Made by a program: the position numbers and the translations under genes. A model generated the notes under the pieces. That model ran no database searches and was not told the DNA's origin. It was given only the letters and a program-made list of their open reading frames with translations. A stretch of 64,000 nt of DNA from Aquamicrobium sp. (GTDB lineage Bacteria; Pseudomonadota; Alphaproteobacteria; Rhizobiales; Rhizobiaceae), in NCBI GenBank assembly GCA_019739225.1, contig JAHHDT010000005.1:62001-126000 (forward strand), written 5' to 3'. Below are positions 18,586-27,372 of this stretch, piece after piece. Position 1 is the first letter of the stretch. The number at the start of each line of letters is the position of its first letter.

Positions 18586-19818
18586 ATGGATGCCGCAGCG
18601 AACGCGAAGGCTCGGGCCGACATAGACGGCCGCTATGCCTGGACGAGGCTGCTCGTCTCGGTGCTGATCGCCACGATCGGCAGTGTCGGCATGTGGTCGG
18701 TCATCGTCGTCTTGCCGGCGGTCCAGGCGGAATTCGGCGTCGATCGTGGCGTCGCCTCGCTGCCCTATACCGCCACCATGATCGGCTTCGCCTTCGGCAA
18801 CGTCATGATCGGCAGGTTCGTCGACCGGGCCGGCATCCTGCTGCCGATGATGGTTGCGGCCGGCTCGCTCCTTGCAGGTTACGTGCTGGCAGCCATCGCA
18901 CCCTCCATCTGGCTGTTCGCGCTGCTGCAGGCACTGATCGGGTTCGGGGCGTCCGCCACCTTCGGCCCGCTCATCGCCGATCTCTCGCACTGGTTCGACC
19001 GTCGTCGCGGCGTTGCTGTCGCCGCCGCCGCGAGCGGCAACTATTTTGCCGGCGCGATCTGGCCGCTGGTGATGCAGTTTACGCTGCCCACCGAGGGCTG
19101 GCGTTTCACCTATATCGCGATCGGCATCTTCTGTGTGGTGACGATGGTGCCGCTGGCGCAGTTGCTGCGCCGCCGCGCGCCCTATGCCGAGCCGGAGTCA
19201 GTCGCTGCCACCGGCGTGGCGCATAAGCGCTCCATCGATCTCTCGCCGCGCGCGCTGCAATTGCTGCTGTGCCTTGCCGGCGTGGGCTGCTGCGTGGCGA
19301 TGTCCATGCCGCAGGTTCACATCGTCGCCTACTGCGTCGACCTTGGCTACGGCGTCGCGCGCGGATCGGAGATGCTGTCGCTGATGCTGGTCGGCGGCAT
19401 CGCGAGCCGCCTCGTTTCCGGTTTCCTGGCGGACTATATAGGGGGCGTGAAGACGCTGCTGATCGGCTCCGTGCTGCAATGCCTGGCGCTGTTCGCCTAC
19501 GTGCCGTTCGATGGCCTGGTCTCGCTCTATATCGTGTCCATGGTCTTCGGCCTGTCGCAGGGCGGCATCGTGCCGAGCTACGCCATGATCGTGCGCGAAT
19601 ATCTGCCGGCACGCGAAGCCGGCCAGCGCGTTGGCGTCGTCATCATGGCGACGATCGCCGGCATGGCTCTGGGCGGCTGGCTTTCAGGCTGGATCTACGA
19701 CCTCACCGGTTCCTACGCGGCCGCCTTCTGGAACGGGATCGGCTGGAACGTCATGAACATTTCGATCATGGTGCTGATCCTGCTCCGCAGCAGCCGACAG
19801 CGCCCAGTGCCGGCCTGA
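18586..19818 (+). CDS. MFS transporter, monocarboxylate/oxalate-type
   Basis: A 410-residue major facilitator protein with 12 predicted helices. The N-terminal half has the A-like loop GNVMIGRFVDRAG between helices 2 and 3 and GFGASATFGPLIADLSHWFDRRRGVAVA, a pattern of the oxalate/formate and monocarboxylate MFS groups. The C-terminal half repeats it as VSGFLADYIGG. It lies just before an RpiR-controlled catabolic run on the same strand but is separated by about 70 bases holding a promoter-like element, so it may or may not belong to that pathway. Substrate unknown. Confidence 0.85.
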   Translation: MDAAANAKARADIDGRYAWTRLLVSVLIATIGSVGMWSVIVVLPAVQAEFGVDRGVASLPYTATMIGFAFGNVMIGRFVDRAGILLPMMVAAGSLLAGYVLAAIAPSIWLFALLQALIGFGASATFGPLIADLSHWFDRRRGVAVAAAASGNYFAGAIWPLVMQFTLPTEGWRFTYIAIGIFCVVTMVPLAQLLRRRAPYAEPESVAATGVAHKRSIDLSPRALQLLLCLAGVGCCVAMSMPQVHIVAYCVDLGYGVARGSEMLSLMLVGGIASRLVSGFLADYIGGVKTLLIGSVLQCLALFAYVPFDGLVSLYIVSMVFGLSQGGIVPSYAMIVREYLPAREAGQRVGVVIMATIAGMALGGWLSGWIYDLTGSYAAAFWNGIGWNVMNISIMVLILLRSSRQRPVPA

Positions 19819-19828
19819 CGGAATCTGA

Positions 19829-19874
19829 TTGACACAAACGTTTCATTGTAGCTTTACTGCGTGACAAGTGTTTC
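19829..19874 (+). promoter_or_regulatory. Candidate promoter and operator of the RpiR gene
   Basis: A perfect TTGACA (19829-19834) overlaps the first of two direct repeats of ACAA-N3-TTTC (19834-19844 and 19864-19874), 30 bases apart. A -10 box is not clear (CTTTAC at 19852 at 17-base spacing). The repeats flank the expected start of transcription and could be bound by the regulator encoded 17 bases downstream. Confidence 0.4.
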
Positions 19875-19890
19875 GTAGGGCGGAAGCGTC

Positions 19891-20778
19891 GTGAGCCTTC
19901 AGGAGATTTGGCAGCGCATCGAATCCCGCTACGGCGCGTTCTCGCCGCAGCTTCGTCGCGCCGCCCGTTTCGTCCGAGAGAACCCGCAGGATGTCGCCCT
20001 GCATTCGCTGCGCACCGTGTCGCGAGAGGCAGGCGTCTCGCCGACATCGATGACCCGTCTGATGCAGGCGCTCGACTTCGACAATTGGGACGCGTTTCAG
20101 GCAGATCATCGCGCATGGCTCACCGCAGGCAGGCAGGGTGCGTTCTCGGATCGTGCCGACCGCGTCATCAGCGGATCGCGGGGGCCGGGCGCAGAAGACC
20201 TGCTGCTCGACGCGATGGCCGAGGCCGAGGGGGACAACGTTTCCCGTGCGCTCGCTTCGCAGGCGCGACGCAGCCTTGTCCAGGCCGCCGGCATGCTGGT
20301 CGCCGCGCCCACGGTGGCAATCGCCGGCATCAGAAGCTGCTTCCCCGTCGCCTTCAGCCTGCACTACTCGCTATCGCTGTTCATGCCGCATGTGCGGCTG
20401 ATGACTGGCATCGGAAGCGCTCCGCTCGACGAGCTGCATCATCTGCGCGAAAACGATTGTCTGGTGGTGGTCTCGGTCGCGCCCTACAGCCGCGAGACCG
20501 TCGATGTTGCGCGCCATGCACGGAACTCGGGCGTTCGCGTCGTCGCCATTACCGACGGTCCGCTGAGCCCGATTGCCCGGCTAGCCGACGCCACGCTTGT
20601 CGCGGCTAATGAAAGCCCGGCCCACATCGCCTCGCCCATCGGGCCGATCGCTGCCGCCCAGGCGCTGGCCATTTTGGTGCTTGCGCGCGCCGGCGATGGC
20701 GCGCTGGATGCGTTGCGCCGCCGCGAGGCCACCTTCGAAGCCATCTCCGCCTATCTGCCAGAAGAGCCTAAGCCATGA
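19891..20778 (+). CDS. MurR/RpiR family transcriptional regulator (HTH-SIS)
   Basis: A 295-residue regulator with the RpiR layout: N-terminal helix-turn-helix, residues about 1-77 (LRTVSREAGVSPTSMTRLMQAL), then a SIS sugar-phosphate-type ligand domain from about 110 to 260 (VAIAGIRSCFPVAFSLHYSL, VVVSVAPYSRETVDVARHARNSGVRVVAITDGPLSPIARLADATL). Begins at GTG with a GGCGGAAG site. Overlaps the aminotransferase by 4 bases (ATGA), so it is the first gene of a catabolic operon and probably controls it. The ligand is not necessarily a sugar, because the operon encodes amino-acid chemistry. Confidence 0.92.
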   Translation: MSLQEIWQRIESRYGAFSPQLRRAARFVRENPQDVALHSLRTVSREAGVSPTSMTRLMQALDFDNWDAFQADHRAWLTAGRQGAFSDRADRVISGSRGPGAEDLLLDAMAEAEGDNVSRALASQARRSLVQAAGMLVAAPTVAIAGIRSCFPVAFSLHYSLSLFMPHVRLMTGIGSAPLDELHHLRENDCLVVVSVAPYSRETVDVARHARNSGVRVVAITDGPLSPIARLADATLVAANESPAHIASPIGPIAAAQALAILVLARAGDGALDALRRREATFEAISAYLPEEPKP

Positions 20779-22127
20779 GCGCGAACCACACCCGCATCCT
20801 GCATCGTGAACCGTCCCGCGACTTGCCCGTCGCCACGAGCGGCGATGGACCATTCGTCATCGACAGCGCGGGCAAGCGCTATCTGGACGCTTCCGGCGGC
20901 GCGGCCGTGTCCTGCCTCGGACACAGCGAGCGTCGCGTGATTGACGCGATCAAGGAGCAGCTCGACCGCCTGCCCTACGCACACACCGGCTTCTTCACCA
21001 ACGAGCCGGCGGAGGCGCTTGCCGATCATCTGATCGAACGCGCGCCGGAAGGGCTCGGCCATGTCTATTTCGTCTCGGGCGGCTCCGAGGCCAACGAGAC
21101 GGCGATGAAGCTCGCGCGGCAATATTTCTTCGAACGCGGCGAGACAGGCCGGCGGCACTTCATCGCGCGCCGCCAGAGCTATCACGGCAACACCATTGCG
21201 GCGCTCTCGGTGGGCGGCAATGCGGGACGGCGTGCGATCTACGAGCCGATCCTGCTGCCGGCCAGCCACATCGCGCCCTGTTTCGAATACCGCCATCGTC
21301 GATCGGACGAGGCATCTGAGGAATACGGCATCCGCGCCGCCGACGAGCTGGAGGCCGAAATCCTCAGGCTCGGGCCGGAAACCGTTATCGCCTTCATTGC
21401 CGAAACGGTCGTGGGCGCGACCGCGGGAGCCGTGCCGCCGGCGCCGGGCTACTTCCGTCGAATCCGCGAGATATGCGACCGCTATGGCGTCCTTCTGATC
21501 CTTGATGAAGTCATGAGCGGCATGGGTCGCACCGGCACGCTCTACGGCTGCGAGCAGGACGGCATCGCGCCCGACATTCTCACCTGTGCAAAGGGGCTTG
21601 GAGCCGGCTATCAGCCCATCGGTGCGACGATCCTCTCGGAACGCATCTTCGATACGATCACGGGCGGCTCGGGGGCGTTCCAGCACGGCTTCACCTATAT
21701 CGGCCATGCCACGGCAGCCGCCGGCGCTTTGGCCGTCCAGCGTGTCATCGAGGAAGACGGGCTCCTTGAAAACTGCCGCCTCATGGGCGCGAGACTGAAA
21801 GAGCGTCTCGGCGAGGCGTTCGCAAGCCATCCCCGTATCGGCGATATTCGCGGCCGTGGCCTGTTCATCGGCGTCGAACTGGTCGAAGATCGCGAGACGA
21901 AGAAGCCTTTTGATCCCGCCCTGCGCTTGCATGCGCGCATCAAGGCTGCCGCGATGGAGGAGGGATTGATGGTCTATCCGGCTGGGGGAACGGTCGACGG
22001 CAGGGCCGGCGATCATGTTCTGGTCGCCCCGCCATTCATCATCGGCGAGGATCATGTCGGCATGATCGTCGAGAAGCTCTCGCGCGCGGTTGCTGCGGCA
22101 ACCGCTGCTGTAGGCATCGCCGCCTGA
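20775..22127 (+). CDS. Class III (PLP) aminotransferase
   Basis: A 450-residue omega-aminotransferase-type enzyme. The PLP Schiff-base Lys273 is in TCAKGLGAGYQPIGA, with Asp244 in LLILDEVMSGMGRTG holding the pyridine nitrogen and the phosphate-binding SGGSEANETAMKLARQ at about 101-116. The YHGNT block is also present. Such enzymes move amino groups from omega- or beta-amino acids, amines or similar compounds to a keto acid. The gene overlaps the RpiR gene by 4 bases and the BKACE gene by 1 base (TGATG). Its product would therefore be expected to feed the BKACE enzyme, which needs a beta-keto acid; this points to a beta-amino acid substrate, by inference. Confidence 0.93.
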   Translation: MSANHTRILHREPSRDLPVATSGDGPFVIDSAGKRYLDASGGAAVSCLGHSERRVIDAIKEQLDRLPYAHTGFFTNEPAEALADHLIERAPEGLGHVYFVSGGSEANETAMKLARQYFFERGETGRRHFIARRQSYHGNTIAALSVGGNAGRRAIYEPILLPASHIAPCFEYRHRRSDEASEEYGIRAADELEAEILRLGPETVIAFIAETVVGATAGAVPPAPGYFRRIREICDRYGVLLILDEVMSGMGRTGTLYGCEQDGIAPDILTCAKGLGAGYQPIGATILSERIFDTITGGSGAFQHGFTYIGHATAAAGALAVQRVIEEDGLLENCRLMGARLKERLGEAFASHPRIGDIRGRGLFIGVELVEDRETKKPFDPALRLHARIKAAAMEEGLMVYPAGGTVDGRAGDHVLVAPPFIIGEDHVGMIVEKLSRAVAAATAAVGIAA

Positions 22128-22978
22128 TGGCCCATCCTTTCGCCATCGCCGTCGCGCCGAACGGGGCGCGTCGTACAAAAGCCGATCATCCGCGCCTGCC
22201 GATGGCTGCGGACGAGATCGCGCGCGATGCGGCAGAGGCGCTGGCCGCCGGCGCGGCGATGATTCATCTTCATGTGCGCGACGGCAACGGAGCGCACACG
22301 CTGGACGCGGCGCTTTACCGTGAGGCAGTCGCAGCCGTGCGTAAGGCCGTGGGGGACGATCTGGTCGTGCAGGTCACCACCGAGGCTGTCGGGCGCTACA
22401 CGCCTGACGAGCAGGTTGCCGTCATCGACGCGTTGCAGCCGGAATCCGTATCGATCGCGCTGCGCGAAATCCTGCCCGAGAACGGTGACGAGCGCCTGGC
22501 CGCCTCGCTCTTCGAGCGTATGGAGAAAGCCGGCACACTACATCAGATCATCATCTACGAGGCGGCCGAACTGGCGCGCCTTGACGCGTTTGCCGCGCGC
22601 GGTCTGCTGCCGGATGGGCCGCTTGCAGTGCTCGCGGTGCTCGGCCGGTACACCGAGCAGGGCGCCACGGATGGCGAGCTCGCCGCGTTCCTTTCCGCCG
22701 GCATCGATCGGCATCAGTGGATGTTGTGCGCCTTCGGGCCACGCGAGACGGAATTCATGGCGCGCGCGGCGCGCGCAGGCGGCCACGCCCGTGTCGGTTT
22801 CGAGAACAATCTCTGGTTGCCCGATGGGTCGTTGGCGTCGGATAACGCCGCAATCGTCGCTGCGACGGTGGCGGCGGCAGGAGATTGCGATCGTGGGGTT
22901 GCAAAGGCCGCGGATTTGCGCAGGCTTTGGCGAGTACCCGCATCGGCCGCCAGCGAGATTTCGGCAGCCTCCGGGTGA
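22127..22978 (+). CDS. BKACE family beta-keto acid cleavage enzyme (DUF849)
   Basis: A 283-residue TIM-barrel enzyme of the 3-keto-5-aminohexanoate cleavage enzyme (Kce)/BKACE family. It condenses a beta-keto acid with acetyl-CoA and splits it to acetoacetate and an acyl-CoA, using zinc. Visible are the zinc pair His47 and His49 in [11 protein letters not shown], the N-terminal APNGARRT, and the C-terminal [11 protein letters not shown] block containing the third zinc ligand, Glu. In the characterised Kce this Glu is followed by an Asp; here it is Asn, so the active-site subgroup may differ. The gene is coupled (1-base overlap) to the aminotransferase. The true substrate is unknown. Confidence 0.92.
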   Translation: MAHPFAIAVAPNGARRTKADHPRLPMAADEIARDAAEALAAGAAMIHLHVRDGNGAHTLDAALYREAVAAVRKAVGDDLVVQVTTEAVGRYTPDEQVAVIDALQPESVSIALREILPENGDERLAASLFERMEKAGTLHQIIIYEAAELARLDAFAARGLLPDGPLAVLAVLGRYTEQGATDGELAAFLSAGIDRHQWMLCAFGPRETEFMARAARAGGHARVGFENNLWLPDGSLASDNAAIVAATVAAAGDCDRGVAKAADLRRLWRVPASAASEISAASG

Positions 22979-23067
22979 CCGAACAACCGACCCTCGCGCA
23001 CGGAGGGATCCGGGTTATATCAACCAACCCGCTAAGGGGAACGTGCAAGGAGCAAGGAGACGCAAAT

Positions 23068-24048
23068 ATGAAACCCAGAAACCTGATTGGCCTCGGTCTT
23101 GCGATGGCAATGGGCGGCTCGCTGGCCGCCGGTAGCGCCGTCGCGCAGGAGCAGCAGTTCATCTCCGTCGGCACCGGCGGCGTCACCGGCGTCTACTACC
23201 CGGTCGGCGGCGCGATCTGCCGCCTGATGAACCAGACCCGCCGCGAACACGGCATCCGCTGCTCGGTCGAATCGACTGGCGGTTCGGTCTTCAACGTCAA
23301 CGCGATCAAGGGCGGCGACCTCGAGTTCGGCGTCGTGCAGTCGGACGTGCAGTACAACGCGTTCAACGGCGAGGCGAACTTTGCCGAGGGTGGCGCACAT
23401 GAGGACCTGCGTTCGGTGTTCTCGCTTCATGCCGAGCCGCTGACCGTCGTGGCGCGTTCCGAAGCAGGCGTGGCCGGCTTCGACGACCTCAAGGGCAAGC
23501 GCGTCAACATCGGCAATCCCGGCTCCGGCCAGCGTGCGTTGATGGACCTGCTGATCGCAGAGAAGGGCTGGACCAACGCCGACTTCGCGCTCGCCGCCGA
23601 GCTGGCACCGGCCGAACAGAGCTCCGCGCTCTGCGACAACAACATCGACGCCTTCGCCTACACGGTCGGTCATCCGGCGGGCGCTATCCAGGAAGCCACA
23701 ACGACTTGCGACAGCGTGATCGTTCCGGTCGAGGGTGAGGCCGTCGAAAAGCTGGTCACGGACAATCCGTACTACTTCAAGGCTGTGATCCCCGGTGGCA
23801 TGTATCGCGGCACCGACAATGACGTGAACACCTTCGGTGTCGGCGCCACGGTCGTGACCTCGGCTACCGTCGACGACGAAGTCGTCTATCAGTTCGTCAA
23901 AGCCGTCTTCGACGACTTCGACAACTTCAAGAGCCTGCATCCGGCGCTTGCCAACCTGACGCCGGAAGACATGGTCGGCCAAGGCAACTCCGCGCCGGTC
24001 CATCCGGGCGCCGAGAAGTACTACAAGGAGAAGGGCTGGCTCCAGTAA
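23068..24048 (+). CDS. TAXI-family TRAP transporter substrate-binding protein (second system)
   Basis: A 326-residue periplasmic receptor with a Sec signal peptide (ending GSAVAQE, about residue 23) and the TAXI start [23 protein letters not shown]. The blocks [27 protein letters not shown] and [20 protein letters not shown] match the family, and it ends [15 protein letters not shown]. It carries two cysteine pairs (at about 50/63 and 191/208), unlike the first TAXI protein. It follows the BKACE gene by 89 bases on the same strand and is preceded by AAGGAG. In context, it probably captures the amino acid or a derivative used by the aminotransferase/BKACE pair. Confidence 0.93.
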   Translation: MKPRNLIGLGLAMAMGGSLAAGSAVAQEQQFISVGTGGVTGVYYPVGGAICRLMNQTRREHGIRCSVESTGGSVFNVNAIKGGDLEFGVVQSDVQYNAFNGEANFAEGGAHEDLRSVFSLHAEPLTVVARSEAGVAGFDDLKGKRVNIGNPGSGQRALMDLLIAEKGWTNADFALAAELAPAEQSSALCDNNIDAFAYTVGHPAGAIQEATTTCDSVIVPVEGEAVEKLVTDNPYYFKAVIPGGMYRGTDNDVNTFGVGATVVTSATVDDEVVYQFVKAVFDDFDNFKSLHPALANLTPEDMVGQGNSAPVHPGAEKYYKEKGWLQ

Positions 24049-24058
24049 AACCAGAAAT

Positions 24059-24087
24059 TCGGGGCGTCCGATTGCCGGGCGCCCCGA
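24059..24087 (+). terminator. Hairpin between second TAXI binding-protein and permease genes
   Basis: Twelve-base arms (TCGGGGCGTCCG against CGGGCGCCCCGA, one G-T wobble) with a 5-base loop, 10 bases after the stop codon, followed by TTTC. It is probably a stabilising or attenuating hairpin, as after the other binding-protein genes. Confidence 0.55.
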
Positions 24088-24139
24088 TTTCAATCAACAT
24101 GGCCCATTAGGGCAATGTGCGCGTCAGGAGGGGACCCAG

Positions 24140-26812
24140 ATGGCGAACGATCCGAAGACTGCCGGCAAGGCAACAACGGCCATGACCGACGACGAACTTC
24201 AGGATCTCGTGGCATCGAGTGATACCGGCGCGCGCAATCCGGTCGGCACGGCCGGTCTTGTGATCGCAGGTGTTGCGCTGTGCTGGTCGCTGTTCCAGCT
24301 TTACATCGCTTCGCCGCTGCCCTTCATGCTGTCTCGCATGACCGGTCTGCAACTCGTCTTCAACGACACGCAGACGCGCTCCATCCACCTGGCATTCGGT
24401 GTGTTCCTCGCCTTCATGGCCTTTCCGGCCCTGTCCAGCAGCCCGCGCGACCGAATCCCTCTGCTCGACTGGGTTCTGGGCATTCTGGCTGCGTTCTGTG
24501 CGCTCTACATCTTCATCTTCTACCGTGACCTCGCCCAGCGCCCAGGCCTGCCAATCACGCAGGACCTTGTTGCCGCCGGGCTCGGCATGGTTCTCCTGCT
24601 CGAGGCGACACGACGAGCCCTCGGCCCGCCGCTGGTGATCGTCGCACTGGTGTTCCTGGCCTATGTGTTCTTCGGTTCGTCGACCTTCGTGCCTGACATC
24701 ATCCGCTGGGGTGGCGCATCGTTTGCGCGCGCCATGGACCAGATGTGGCTGTCGACCGGTGGCGTCTTCGGTGTTGCGCTGGGTGTTTCGACGGCCTTTG
24801 TTTTCCTGTTCGTGCTGTTCGGCTCGATGCTCGACCGCGCAGGCGCCGGCAACTTCTTCATCAAGCTCGCTTTCGCGCTGCTGGGGCACCTCAAGGGCGG
24901 CCCTGCCAAGGCGGCCGTGCTGGCTTCGATGATGACCGGCCTTATATCGGGCTCCTCGATCGCGAACGTGGTGACGACCGGCACCTTCACGATCCCGCTG
25001 ATGAAGCGCGTGGGCTTCTCCGCCGAAAAGGCCGGGTCGGTCGAAGTCGCAAGCTCGGTCAACGGTCAGATCATGCCGCCGGTCATGGGCGCGGCCGCTT
25101 TCCTGATGGTCGAATATGTCGGCATTTCCTACCTGCAGGTCATCAAGCACGCTTTCCTGCCGGCGGTGGTCTCTTACATCGCTCTGCTCTACCTCGTGCA
25201 TCTCGAGGCGGTGAAGAACGACATGCCCTCGCTGCCCAAGCGGGTGCAGCACCCGGCCAGGATCGCACTGCTGCGTGCAGGTCTGGTGACCCTGTCGATC
25301 ATCATCCTGGCAGGCGCGATCTACTACGCGATCAACATGGTGAAATGGCTTCTGCCGGCAATTTCCGCGCCGGTGCTGCTGCTTGCCCTGCTGGCGGCCT
25401 ATGTGTTGCTGATCTGGTATGCCGCCAAGCAGCCCGATCTGGAACTCGACGATCCCAATGCGCCCGTGGTGGAGTTGCCGATCGCGTCCGAGGTGATCAA
25501 GACGGGGCTGCATTATCTGCTGCCGCTGTTCGTGCTTGTCTGGTTCCTGATGATCGAGCGCCGTTCGCCGGGGCTGTCGGCGTTCTATGCGGTCATCCTG
25601 CTGATCATCATCATGCTCACCCAGAAGCCGTTGAAGGCCATGTTTAGGGGCATGCAAAGCGCTGAGACCAGCGCCGCGATGCGCGAAGGCTTCGACGATC
25701 TCATCGTCGGCATGATTTCCGGCGCGCGCAACATGATCGGCATCGCCTGCGCGACGGCCGCAGCGGGCATCATCGTCGGCACGGTCACGCTGACCGGCAT
25801 CGGGCAGGTGATGGCGGAGTTCGTCGAATTTCTCTCCGGCGGCAACATCTTCCTGATCCTCGTCTTCACCGCGATAATCAGCCTCATCCTGGGCATGGGC
25901 CTGCCGACCACGGCGAACTACATCGTCGTCTCCTCGCTAATGGCGCCGGTGATCGTGGAGCTGGGCGCCGCCAACGGCGTCCTCATCCCGCTGATCGCGG
26001 CCCACATGTTCGTCTTCTATTTCGGCATCATGGCCGACGTCACGCCACCGGTGGGGCTTGCTTCCTTCGCGGCGGCGGCGGTTTCGGGTGGCGATCCCAT
26101 CAAGACGGGCTTCACCGCGTTCTTCTATTCGCTGCGCACCGTGCTGTTGCCGTTCATCTTCGTCTTCAACACCGATCTGCTGCTGATAGACGTGAGCTGG
26201 GCCGGGGCGATCTGGGTGGTTATCCAGGCAACGCTTGCGATGCTGATATTTGCAGCCGCCACGCAGGGCTTTTTCATGGCCCGCTCGCGCCTCTGGGAAT
26301 CGGCAGCACTTCTGCTCGTCACCTTTATGCTGCTGCGGCCGGGCTTCTTCCTCGACCTCGTGCAGCCGCCCTACGATCAGGTGGAGCCAACGCGCCTGTT
26401 CGAGGTGATGGAAGGTGAGCCGGACGGTGCGCAGGCCCGCCTCGTCATCACCGGCCCCGACTTCGACAATCCCGACACGCTGGTCGAGCGCACGATGGCG
26501 TTCGACCTCGGACCTCGGGGCGAAAGCGGCGAGGCCCGTTTCGAGAACGCCATGGGCATGAATGTCACCGTCCAGGATGACAAGGCGATCCTTGACGAGC
26601 CGCTGGACATGAACAGCCTTGCCGGCCGCACCCTGTCGAACCTGGATTTCTACGATCCGGAACGTCCGGTTCAGATCACTGCCATCGAAGTGACCACCGA
26701 GCGGATGCCGCGCGAGATCTTCTACATTCCGGCGCTGCTGCTCTTCGGGCTGGTCGTCTTCACCCAGCGCCGCCGCGGCGGGACGCTGTTCGGCAATCCG
26801 AAAGCCGCGTAG
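24140..26812 (+). CDS. TRAP transporter fused permease with C-terminal DUF3394-type domain
   Basis: An 890-residue fused DctQM permease of the TAXI type. The transport core has the same signatures as the first system (SGSSIANVVTTGTFTIPLMKRVGF, SSVNGQIMPPVMGAAAF, MGLPTTANYIVVSS, FYFGIMADVTPPVGLASFAA). It is about 185 residues longer than the permease at 14166 because of a soluble C-terminal part (about 740-870, with the PPYDQVEPTRLFEVMEGEPDGAQ region), which matches the DUF3394 extension of many TAXI permeases, and ends with a hydrophobic helix and a basic tail. Preceded by GGAGGGGACC. Confidence 0.93.
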   Translation: MANDPKTAGKATTAMTDDELQDLVASSDTGARNPVGTAGLVIAGVALCWSLFQLYIASPLPFMLSRMTGLQLVFNDTQTRSIHLAFGVFLAFMAFPALSSSPRDRIPLLDWVLGILAAFCALYIFIFYRDLAQRPGLPITQDLVAAGLGMVLLLEATRRALGPPLVIVALVFLAYVFFGSSTFVPDIIRWGGASFARAMDQMWLSTGGVFGVALGVSTAFVFLFVLFGSMLDRAGAGNFFIKLAFALLGHLKGGPAKAAVLASMMTGLISGSSIANVVTTGTFTIPLMKRVGFSAEKAGSVEVASSVNGQIMPPVMGAAAFLMVEYVGISYLQVIKHAFLPAVVSYIALLYLVHLEAVKNDMPSLPKRVQHPARIALLRAGLVTLSIIILAGAIYYAINMVKWLLPAISAPVLLLALLAAYVLLIWYAAKQPDLELDDPNAPVVELPIASEVIKTGLHYLLPLFVLVWFLMIERRSPGLSAFYAVILLIIIMLTQKPLKAMFRGMQSAETSAAMREGFDDLIVGMISGARNMIGIACATAAAGIIVGTVTLTGIGQVMAEFVEFLSGGNIFLILVFTAIISLILGMGLPTTANYIVVSSLMAPVIVELGAANGVLIPLIAAHMFVFYFGIMADVTPPVGLASFAAAAVSGGDPIKTGFTAFFYSLRTVLLPFIFVFNTDLLLIDVSWAGAIWVVIQATLAMLIFAAATQGFFMARSRLWESAALLLVTFMLLRPGFFLDLVQPPYDQVEPTRLFEVMEGEPDGAQARLVITGPDFDNPDTLVERTMAFDLGPRGESGEARFENAMGMNVTVQDDKAILDEPLDMNSLAGRTLSNLDFYDPERPVQITAIEVTTERMPREIFYIPALLLFGLVVFTQRRRGGTLFGNPKAA

Positions 26813-26825
26813 GGGAGGTACGACC

Positions 26826-27260
26826 ATGTACAAGAACATCCTGGTCTCGGTCGATCTCGGCGACGCCGAAAACGAAACGCGCACGATTGGCACCGCCGTC
26901 GACTATGCCAGGCTCTTTGGCGCCACCCTGCATGTCATGACGGTGGTGCCCGATTATGGCCTTTCCATCGTCGGCGGGTTCTTTCCGAAGGGGCACGAGC
27001 AGGAGGCGATCGACCACGCCAACAAGGCGTTACACGAGTTCACCGGCAAGCACGTGCCGGCCGAGGTCAAGCATCGCCATATCGTCGGTCACGGCTCGAT
27101 CTATCGCCAAATCCTGCACTATGCAGGTGTGGTGAAGGCCGATCTGATCGTGCTCGCCGCGGGACGAGAGGGGCCTGAGGACTACCTGATCGGTCCGAAC
27201 GCCGCTCGCGTCGTACGCCATTCCAAGACGTCCGTGCTGGTCGTCCGCGATAACGATTGA
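26826..27260 (+). CDS. Universal stress protein (TRAP-associated UspA)
   Basis: A 144-residue UspA-fold protein. It starts MYKNILVSVDLGDAENETRTIGTAVDYARLFGATLHVMTVVPDYG and has the C-terminal nucleotide-binding region IVLAAGREGPEDYLIGPNAARVVRHSKTSVLVVR. A Usp protein, TeaD, is encoded with the TeaABC TRAP system of Halomonas and modulates transport, so its position 13 bases after the permease suggests the same role here. The ATG has GGGGAGGT upstream. Last gene of the aminotransferase-BKACE-TRAP run. Confidence 0.9.
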   Translation: MYKNILVSVDLGDAENETRTIGTAVDYARLFGATLHVMTVVPDYGLSIVGGFFPKGHEQEAIDHANKALHEFTGKHVPAEVKHRHIVGHGSIYRQILHYAGVVKADLIVLAAGREGPEDYLIGPNAARVVRHSKTSVLVVRDND

Positions 27261-27372
27261 CCATACGGGGAGCAGCCGAAAGGCACGGATTGACTGTGGG
27301 TGCCTGCGCGGCCAGAGTTGATCGCTGCGGCGCGGCGATCATTTGTTTCTCGCCGGTCCTGCACAGGTACCC

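Noticed and set aside
20751-22178. 475-codon open frame on the minus strand
   Set aside because: It is opposite the class III aminotransferase, whose catalytic residues are intact; the complement shows no recognisable protein.
24107-25657. 516-codon open frame on the minus strand
   Set aside because: It lies opposite the conserved TRAP permease gene and is a low-complexity His/Arg/Gln/Asp-rich translation typical of the complement of a GC-rich gene; no start signal or family match.
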